Of a DNA stretch of 10,721 nt, positions 6,078 through 10,721 are shown one piece after another (positions within the stretch are counted from its first letter, which is position 1; every line of letters starts with the position of its first letter). The stretch is from assembly GCA_022360075.1 (NCBI GenBank), contig JAKSDN010001517.1, positions 1-10,721 of the forward strand, read 5' to 3'. The position numbers and the translations under genes were made by a program. This stretch comes from Kiloniellales bacterium. Lineage in GTDB: Bacteria > Pseudomonadota > Alphaproteobacteria > Kiloniellales > JAKSDN01. The notes beneath the pieces are model-generated. The model was not told the origin of the DNA, did not search any database, and saw only the letters and a list, made by a program, of their open reading frames with translations.

Positions 6078-7247
6078 CTACTCCTCCAGCAGGTGCTCGT
6101 AACGCCTGTCCGTCAGCGTCCGTAGGAAGGCGACCAGGGCGTCGATGCGTTTGTCGTCGAGGGCCGGGCCGTGCTCCAGTTCCTTCAAGGAGAGGGTCCC
6201 CTCGACCTCGGGCGGACGCCAGGTCTTGCCGGTCTCCGGGTTCGTCTGAGCGGCCGGCGCCCTGCTGTTGTACTTGTTGTAGAACAGCACGGCGGTCCGC
6301 AGGTCGTCGAAGACGCCGTTGTGCATGTAGGGCCCCGTGACCGCGACGTTGCGCAAGGTCGGCACCTTGAACTTGCCGGCCTGGGCCGGGTCGGAGACCA
6401 GCGGGTTGTCGAGCAGCCCGCGGTCGACGTGGCCGGCCGGCACGCCGTTGACGGCACGCGCGGCCTCGTTCGCCGGGACGCCGATGTTGTGATACTCGTA
6501 GTTCGAGAAGGTCTCGGTCCGCGCGACCTGAGACGTGTGAAGCTGGTGACACTGATTGCAGTTCGTGAACTGCTGCGAGAAGAACAGCACGAGACCCAGC
6601 TCCTCCTGCGCCGTCAACTCAGCCTCGCCGCTCAGGTAGCGGTCATACTTCGAATCGAACGGGGCGAAGAGCGGCGTCTGCTCGAAGGCGGCAATGCTCT
6701 CACGCATCGCTTCGTAGCCGGCTTCCGCGTCGTCCAAGATGCCGGCGCCAAAGAGCGCGTCGAAGGCTTGGATGTAGGCCGGATTCTCCTTCAGCCGCGT
6801 AACGACGGCGGCCTTGCCGGGCATCCCCATCTCGATTGGATTGAGCGGCGGTCCACCGGCCTGCCCCTTGAGATCGGGCTCGCGCCCGTCGAGGAACTGA
6901 CCGCCGCGGTATGCGCCATCCTCCATCTGGTGAAACGGCGGCGAGAAGCGGGCGTAGGCCGCCGTCGGTGCATTGCGGTCACCGAGGGACACACCGTCGT
7001 CGCCCAGCGAGACCGCGCGGCCGGCCGCCGTCGGGCGCGGATCGACGAAGCCGAAGTCCGGGTCATGACAGGTCGCGCAGGCCTGCGTCCGGTTCTTCGA
7101 GAGGTTGACGTCGAAGTAGAGGGCCTCGCCCAACGCCGCCTTGCTCTGGAATCCCGTGGTGTCCTCGGCCAGCGCCGGGACACCGGCGGATGCGCCAGCG
7201 GCGAGAACGAGGATCATCGACACGACGTGTCGAAAGCGCTTCACCAT
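6078..7247 (-). CDS. Exported di-heme peroxidase, MauG/CcpA family
   Basis: Periplasmic c-type di-heme protein of the bacterial cytochrome c peroxidase/MauG family (389 residues, near the usual length). A Sec signal peptide covers ~1-27 (VPALA|ED). Two heme-binding motifs are seen: C57ATCH61 and C230NQCH234. PLNPIEMGM contains P133 and E139, which match MauG P107 and E113 by spacing. The segment PYMHNGVF...LFYNKYN puts Y323 where CcpA has its axial Met and MauG its Tyr ligand. The CcpA distal His (His71) has no counterpart, and the inter-heme Trp of the FWDGR motif is Leu (L119). It may therefore be a MauG-like oxidase instead of a plain H2O2-scavenging peroxidase; no mau genes are nearby. 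The ATG has AAAGGGAAG five bases upstream. An FNR-type site controls its promoter. Confidence 0.92.
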   Translation of the reverse strand: MVKRFRHVVSMILVLAAGASAGVPALAEDTTGFQSKAALGEALYFDVNLSKNRTQACATCHDPDFGFVDPRPTAAGRAVSLGDDGVSLGDRNAPTAAYARFSPPFHQMEDGAYRGGQFLDGREPDLKGQAGGPPLNPIEMGMPGKAAVVTRLKENPAYIQAFDALFGAGILDDAEAGYEAMRESIAAFEQTPLFAPFDSKYDRYLSGEAELTAQEELGLVLFFSQQFTNCNQCHQLHTSQVARTETFSNYEYHNIGVPANEAARAVNGVPAGHVDRGLLDNPLVSDPAQAGKFKVPTLRNVAVTGPYMHNGVFDDLRTAVLFYNKYNSRAPAAQTNPETGKTWRPPEVEGTLSLKELEHGPALDDKRIDALVAFLRTLTDRRYEHLLEE

Positions 7248-7340
7248 CGTCTTCCCTTTTCCGACCGCCGGATCCGTTCGGCCACCGACCGGTTCAGCGG
7301 CATGGTCATGGATGTCACTAGCACCATCGCCAAGGATCGC

Positions 7341-7369
7341 TTATTGTGAATAATAATCAATCGCAATAA
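7341..7369. promoter_or_regulatory. Imperfect 29-bp palindrome over the peroxidase -10
   Basis: An AT-rich inverted repeat with 14-bp arms around one central base; outer arms TTATTG and CAATAA match perfectly and 11 of 14 positions pair overall. It covers the predicted -10 and transcription start of the peroxidase gene, a typical place for a repressor. It is loosely like a Fur-family box in composition, but I cannot name the regulator. Confidence 0.4.
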
Positions 7370-7391
7370 AGAGGGCGTTGACTCAAATCAA
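7343..7391 (-). promoter_or_regulatory. FNR/FixK-type class II promoter of the peroxidase gene
   Basis: TTGACTCAAATCAA at 7378-7391 matches the FNR/FixK consensus TTGAT-N4-ATCAA at 9 of 10 fixed positions. On the minus strand a TATTAT -10 at 7355-7350 predicts a start at 7343; the box centre (7384.5) is then exactly 41.5 bp upstream, the class II activator position. Known FNR/ANR control of bacterial cytochrome c peroxidase genes supports the reading. The leader would be about 95 nt. Confidence 0.65.
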
Positions 7392-7435
7392 TTGGGCCGT
7401 TTGGGCGAACCCCGCAGCGGATGTCAGGTCCGATT

Positions 7436-7451
7436 CCGGCGTTTCAGCCGG
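7436..7451 (-). terminator. Possible 3' hairpin of the FAD oxidoreductase gene
   Basis: CCGGC (7436-7440) and GCCGG (7447-7451) pair around a 6-nt loop, 11 nt after the stop codon of the minus-strand gene ending at 7463 and before the peroxidase promoter. The stem is short and no U run follows. Confidence 0.3.
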
Positions 7452-7462
7452 GATCGTTGCGC

Positions 7463-8569
7463 TCAACACAAGCCGTCGGCCACCGCTTCCCCGATGGCGA
7501 GCGCCGATGTCAGGCCGGGCGACTCGATGCCGAACAGGTTGACGAGCCCGGGAACCCCGTGAACATCGGCGCCCTGGATCACGAAGTCGGCCGCGGCCTC
7601 GCCCGGACCAACGATCTTGGGGCGGATGCCGGCATAGACGGGGAGCAGTGCGCCAGTGGGAAGCGCGGGGTAGTAGCGCCGGATCGCGGCCTCGAACTCC
7701 GCGAGCCGGTTCGAGTTCGCCGCGTAGTTCTCGTCTTCGATCCACTCGGTATCCGGCCCAAAGCGGTTCTGCCCTGCCAGGTCGGTCGTCGCATGGATGC
7801 CGAGCCCGGCCTCGTTGGGCAGCGGGTAGATGAGCTTCTTGAACGGCGCCTTGATCCCTTCAAGAGCGAAGTAGTTGCCCTTGCAAAGAAAGGCCTGGGG
7901 AATGTGCTCGGGCGCGAGGCCGTGGAAGATGCGGGCAACGGCCGGGGCATGGATTCCGGCGCTGTTGATCAGAATATCGGTGGTCAGCTCGGCCGGCTCG
8001 TCGCCACCGGTCTCGAGCCTGATCTGGCCATTGCCCAGTTCGGCACGTGTCACCGGGGTGTTGAAGGCGATCATGCCGCCAGCGTCCTCGAGGTCTCCCT
8101 GCAAGGCCAGCATGAAGGAATGGCTGTCGACGATGCCCGAGACCGGCGAGTGAAGGGCGGCGGCGCAAGCGAGATTGGGTTCGAGCGCGCTCGCCCGATT
8201 CCCGGACAGCATTTCGAGGCTCTCGACGCCATTGGCCTCGGCCTTCTGCCTGAGCGCCTCCAGTTTGTCGCGCACCGATCCGTCGGCAGCGACGATGAGC
8301 TTGCCGAGCGCGCGCGCCTCGAACCTCTTCTCCTCCGCGTAAGCATAGAGGCGGCGCCGTCCCTCGACGCACAGCGACGCCTTGAGACTTCCTGTCGGGT
8401 AGTAGATGCCGGCGTGGATAACCTCGGAATTGCGCGAACTCACGCCCGAGCCGATGACGTCGCTGCTTTCGGCAACGATCACCCAATGGCCCCGCTGCGC
8501 CAGTGCACGGGCGACGGCAAGCCCAACGACGCCGGCGCCGACAACGATCGCGTCTACATGATCTGTCAT
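7463..8569 (-). CDS. L-2-hydroxyglutarate dehydrogenase-like FAD oxidoreductase
   Basis: FAD-dependent oxidoreductase of the DAO superfamily, closest by motif to L-2-hydroxyglutarate dehydrogenase/oxidase (LhgO, L2HGDH; COG0579), which oxidises L-2-hydroxyglutarate to 2-oxoglutarate and passes electrons to the quinone pool. In 368 residues: the dinucleotide-binding GAGVVG (11-16) with E34 for the FAD ribose; the family signature SSRNSEVIHAGIYY (44-57) followed by LKASLC; the FAD-contact NSAGIHAP near 192; and the C-terminal GIRPKIVGPGE (314-324) and FGIESPGLTSALAIGE (346-361). All are in the expected order and length. The ATG at 8569 lacks a purine-rich ribosome site, which is odd, but the Rossmann strand begins right after it, so it is the probable start. 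The exact substrate remains open: related enzymes act on other 2-hydroxy acids or amino acids. Confidence 0.88.
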   Translation of the reverse strand: MTDHVDAIVVGAGVVGLAVARALAQRGHWVIVAESSDVIGSGVSSRNSEVIHAGIYYPTGSLKASLCVEGRRRLYAYAEEKRFEARALGKLIVAADGSVRDKLEALRQKAEANGVESLEMLSGNRASALEPNLACAAALHSPVSGIVDSHSFMLALQGDLEDAGGMIAFNTPVTRAELGNGQIRLETGGDEPAELTTDILINSAGIHAPAVARIFHGLAPEHIPQAFLCKGNYFALEGIKAPFKKLIYPLPNEAGLGIHATTDLAGQNRFGPDTEWIEDENYAANSNRLAEFEAAIRRYYPALPTGALLPVYAGIRPKIVGPGEAAADFVIQGADVHGVPGLVNLFGIESPGLTSALAIGEAVADGLC

Positions 8570-8785
8570 GGAGGAAGAGGCTGACCGACACCGGGGGCAA
8601 TTCGCTACCCGCTAAAGATGGGACGCGCAACCTCTATCGCAATGGAGCGTTTCTTTGAAGGTGTCTGGGAATGGTCGGCGCTGCCCAATCCACCAACGTC
8701 AGGTTCCAGCCAGTCCAGCCCCGGCCCAGGGCAACCGGCCCCAACGGCAATGACGGCCGGGGTCGCCTCAACGACGAAACCGGCG

Positions 8786-9787
8786 CTACTCGACCCTCTC
8801 GTAGAAGCTGGCATCGACGGTGGCGCTGTAGTCGTCCAGGGCCTTCTCGATCTGGCCCTGCTGCTCGAAGAAGTCGGCCACCTCCTTGAGAAAAGTCTGG
8901 ATGCCGCCGCCCATCCAGCGCTCGGTGAGCTGGTCGTCGCGGGTGTAGAAATCGAACAGCGAGAGCACGATGTCGGAGGCCTTGAGGTCGAGCTCGGCCG
9001 CCTTGGCGATGATCGGCCGGGCCTGCTCGGGCTCGTCGTCCAGATAGTCGATGGCCCGGTCCGTCACGGCGAGAAACTTGACGACGAGGTCGGGATGCTC
9101 TTCGGCGAACTCGTTGGTCACCGCGATCACGTCGAAGGCCCGAATGCCGAGACGGTCCTGCTCGTTGGCCGAGAGCAGCTCCCAACCGTGGCCCTTCATG
9201 CGGCGCAATGGCCCGCCCCAGGAACAGCCCATGGCGAGATCGCCGCCGATGAAGGCGTCGTCGATGTCGTGCGGCGACATGTCCACGACGTCGAGCCGCT
9301 CGACGTCGACGCCCAGGAAGACCAGGCTGCGCAGCATCTTGTAGTGGGTGACGGTGTTTAGCGGCACGGCCACCTTGCGCCCTTCGAGCTCGTGGGCATT
9401 GGCGCGGTCGATCGCCTCCTTCTTGTAGATGACGCAGTTGTCCGCGCCGCCGGTGTCGACCGCCATGCCGACGACCTTGATCGGCGCGCCGGCCGTCACC
9501 GCCAGCGCGAAGGGCACCACGCCCATCGAATAGGAGATGTCGACCTCGCCGGCGACCATGGCATCGGCCATCTCGACGCCGGTGTTGTAGGCGCGCCATT
9601 CGAGCGGCACCCCGAGCTCCTTGTCGTACCACTGCTCGGCCTGCGCGACCTGGTTGGCGGTCGGCCACTCGCGGAAATAGGCGACGGTGATCTTCTCCGG
9701 ATCGGCGGCGGCAGCGAGGCCCGATGCCGCCGACAACGAGGTCACGGCCAAGGCCGTTGTGAGAAGCGCTGCGGAAAGCCTGTTCAT
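8786..9787 (-). CDS. TauA-like ABC transporter substrate-binding protein
   Basis: Periplasmic solute-binding protein of the taurine/nitrate/sulfonate class (NMT1/TauA-like), 333 residues. A signal peptide covers ~1-28 (SGLAAAA|DPEK). The mature part follows TauA closely in layout: KITVAYFREWPTANQVAQA, the domain-1 segment GVEMADAMVAGEVDISYS, the hinge region GRKVAVPLNTVTHYKMLRSL, and SPHDIDDAFIGGDLAMGCSW. That region binds the sulfonate in TauA, so a sulfonate or similar small organic anion is likely; the ligand is inferred. The ATG has the strongest ribosome site of the window (AAAGGAGGA). The matching permease and ATPase genes are not downstream (an FAD enzyme follows after a 216-bp gap holding no gene) nor upstream (a UspA gene), so within this window it stands alone. 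Confidence 0.9.
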   Translation of the reverse strand: MNRLSAALLTTALAVTSLSAASGLAAAADPEKITVAYFREWPTANQVAQAEQWYDKELGVPLEWRAYNTGVEMADAMVAGEVDISYSMGVVPFALAVTAGAPIKVVGMAVDTGGADNCVIYKKEAIDRANAHELEGRKVAVPLNTVTHYKMLRSLVFLGVDVERLDVVDMSPHDIDDAFIGGDLAMGCSWGGPLRRMKGHGWELLSANEQDRLGIRAFDVIAVTNEFAEEHPDLVVKFLAVTDRAIDYLDDEPEQARPIIAKAAELDLKASDIVLSLFDFYTRDDQLTERWMGGGIQTFLKEVADFFEQQGQIEKALDDYSATVDASFYERVE

Positions 9788-9806
9788 TCGTTCCTCCTTT
9801 GCGCGC

Positions 9807-9849
9807 GGCAGGTCACGGGTCGCGAGAACCCGCGCCGGGTCTTCCTGCC
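9807..9849. other. Two-level inverted repeat upstream of the binding-protein gene
   Basis: Outer arms GGCAGG (9807-9812) and CCTGCC (9844-9849) enclose an inner stem CGGGT (9816-9820) / ACCCG (9828-9832). It lies in the 148-bp gap between the UspA gene and the binding-protein gene, close to the latter's ribosome site. It may end the TRAP-Usp transcript or act in the leader of the next one. Confidence 0.35.
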
Positions 9850-9935
9850 CTCTGCCTGCGGTCTGCGGTCCGGCGCTGCCTCGGGAGTCAGCGCGACCGC
9901 CCCATCCTTGCGAAAGAACGGCGCGGGCGGCCGCG

Positions 9936-10430
9936 CTAGTCCTCTTCCGGCAAGGGAACTATCAAGGTCGGGACGCGCGCGCGGCGCAGGACGCTTTTCG
10001 CGACGCTCCCCAGAAAGGTGTGACTGATGCCCCGCTCATGGCCGCCCATGATGATCAGGTCGCAGTCGTATTGCTTGGCCCGCTTGAGGATCTCCTCGGC
10101 CGGGTAGGACTCGCAAACATCGATCGTCTTGATGTTGTCGCGGTACTTCTGGTCCTCCGCGCTCTGCTCGGCCCAGTACTTGTCCTGCCGCTCCATGAGG
10201 CGCGCCTTCGCCCGCTCCAGCCTTTCGTCGAGAATCTTGTGACGCTTGCTGGCCTCCATGACGTAGGCCTCGATCGTGAAACGAGCGTCATCCGACAGGG
10301 CCTCCAGAACGTGCAGGATATGGATCTCGGCGCCGGTCAGCTTGGCTAGGTAGGCCGCGTAGCGGAAGGCGTAGATCGAGTTGTGCGAGAGGTCGGTGCT
10401 GTAGAGCAGACGGCGAATCTCCGGGGGCAT
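9936..10430 (-). CDS. Universal stress protein, UspA family
   Basis: Cytosolic UspA-fold protein (164 residues, single domain). It starts with the first strand IRRLLYSTDLS, where D13 is the nucleotide-contacting Asp, and ends with IIMGGHERGISHTFLGSVAK and VPTLIVP. In ATP-binding members the loop reads G-2x-G-9x-G-S/T. Here G129 and G141-S142 are kept, but the second Gly is E132 and the loop is one residue shorter, so ATP binding may be weakened or lost. A charged, Lys/Arg/Glu-rich helix (about 60-88) forms the middle. AAAGGAAT precedes the ATG. The gene begins 37 nt after the stop of a TRAP permease gene and probably shares its transcript, which recalls TeaD, the Usp protein that modulates the TeaABC TRAP transporter of Halomonas. 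Confidence 0.93.
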   Translation of the reverse strand: MPPEIRRLLYSTDLSHNSIYAFRYAAYLAKLTGAEIHILHVLEALSDDARFTIEAYVMEASKRHKILDERLERAKARLMERQDKYWAEQSAEDQKYRDNIKTIDVCESYPAEEILKRAKQYDCDLIIMGGHERGISHTFLGSVAKSVLRRARVPTLIVPLPEED

Positions 10431-10467
10431 GGTCTGTTATTCCTTTCTCGACGCGCGCCTGCGGCCG

Positions 10468-10721
10468 TCAGTATCCGAAGAACCTCGGCAGCCAGAGAAC
10501 GATCTCCGGGAAGAAGGCGATCAGGAAGATCGCGATCGTGTTGACCGCCGCGAAGGGCAGGGCCTTGATCGATATCTCTTCGATCGAGATGTTCGATATG
10601 CCCGAGGCAATGAAGAGGTTCTCGCCCAGCGGCGGCGTCTGGAAGCCGACGCCCAGGGCGCAGACCATCACCACGCCGAAGTGGATCGGATCGATGCCCA
10701 GATTGTAGGCGATGGGCAGCA
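10468..10721 (-). CDS. TRAP transporter large permease (DctM), C-terminal part
   Basis: The 5' part lies beyond the window edge. The visible 84 or so residues are the C-terminal end of a TRAP large permease: LPIAYNLGIDPIHFGVVM reads in from the edge, followed by the family motif TPPLGENLFIASGI (usual form TPPVGxNLFVASGI) and a last membrane helix AVNTIAIFLIAFFPEIVLWLP. DctM drives Na+-coupled uptake of a solute handed over by a periplasmic binding protein, often a dicarboxylate, sugar acid or ectoine type compound; the substrate cannot be told from this end. The internal GTG at 10674 is not a start. The gene is followed by the UspA gene, and the small-permease and binding-protein genes are expected upstream of it, outside the window. 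Confidence 0.95.
   Translation of the reverse strand, partial: LPIAYNLGIDPIHFGVVMVCALGVGFQTPPLGENLFIASGISNISIEEISIKALPFAAVNTIAIFLIAFFPEIVLWLPRFFGY

Noticed and set aside
6171..7349. Plus-strand open frame (392 residues) antisense to the peroxidase gene
   Set aside because: It has no recognisable motif, while the opposite strand has a signal peptide and two heme motifs.
7463..8569. Functional link between the 2-hydroxyglutarate dehydrogenase-like gene and the 2OG-dependent oxygenases, through 2-oxoglutarate
   Set aside because: The genes are more than 5 kb apart with unrelated genes and opposite strands between them; sharing a central metabolite is not evidence of a system.
7421..8584. Plus-strand open frame (387 residues) antisense to the FAD oxidoreductase
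   Set aside because: Shadow of a GC-rich gene; the minus strand has the FAD motifs in correct order.
8618..9668. Long frames on both strands over the binding-protein gene
   Set aside because: The TauA-like protein explains the region; the other frames are Arg/Gly/Asp-rich without domain features.

Overview
The window is GC-rich DNA with tightly packed genes, Shine-Dalgarno sites rich in AGGA/GGGG and GTG/TTG starts. Together with the hairpin repeats (CCTGAGGAG...CTCGAAGG type), the FNR/FixK-type operators and the gene families present, this points to an alphaproteobacterial chromosome, probably a Rhodospirillales-like or related lineage. That placement is inference. I see no rRNA, tRNA, CRISPR array, insertion sequence or phage gene.

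Layout. 1-415: no gene; a cluster of hairpin repeats (one inverted copy, then a diverged 77-bp tandem module). 416-643 (-): a 75-residue helical protein of unknown function, divergent from 813-2140 (+), two tandem paralogous 2OG-Fe(II) oxygenase-like genes; a 20-bp perfect palindrome containing an FNR/FixK-type box lies between them. 2162-4930 (-): a CHASE2-adenylate cyclase followed by a small single-span membrane protein. 5216-5473 (+) and 5731-5973 (+): two small unknown genes. 6078-7247 (-): an exported di-heme peroxidase of the MauG/CcpA family, whose promoter has an FNR-type box exactly 41.5 bp upstream of the start predicted from a TATTAT -10. 7463-8569 (-): an L-2-hydroxyglutarate dehydrogenase-like FAD enzyme. 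8786-9787 (-): a TauA-like ABC solute-binding protein without its permease or ATPase in view. 9936-10430 (-): a UspA-family protein directly after the 3' end of a TRAP transporter large permease gene (10468 to the window edge).

How it fits together. The peroxidase and the small 75-residue gene may belong to one low-oxygen regulon, through two boxes of the form TTGAC-N4-(A/G)TCAA. The cyclase and its small neighbour look like one signalling unit. The TRAP permease and the Usp protein look like one transport unit. Most of the other genes appear to be independent accessory metabolism.

I did not find a clearly new multi-gene system. The most useful leads are the two oxygen-type operators with good promoter geometry, the MauG-like ligand set with a lost bridging Trp in the peroxidase, the tandem oxygenases with an HxHP motif instead of HxD, and the hairpin repeats whose arms covary.
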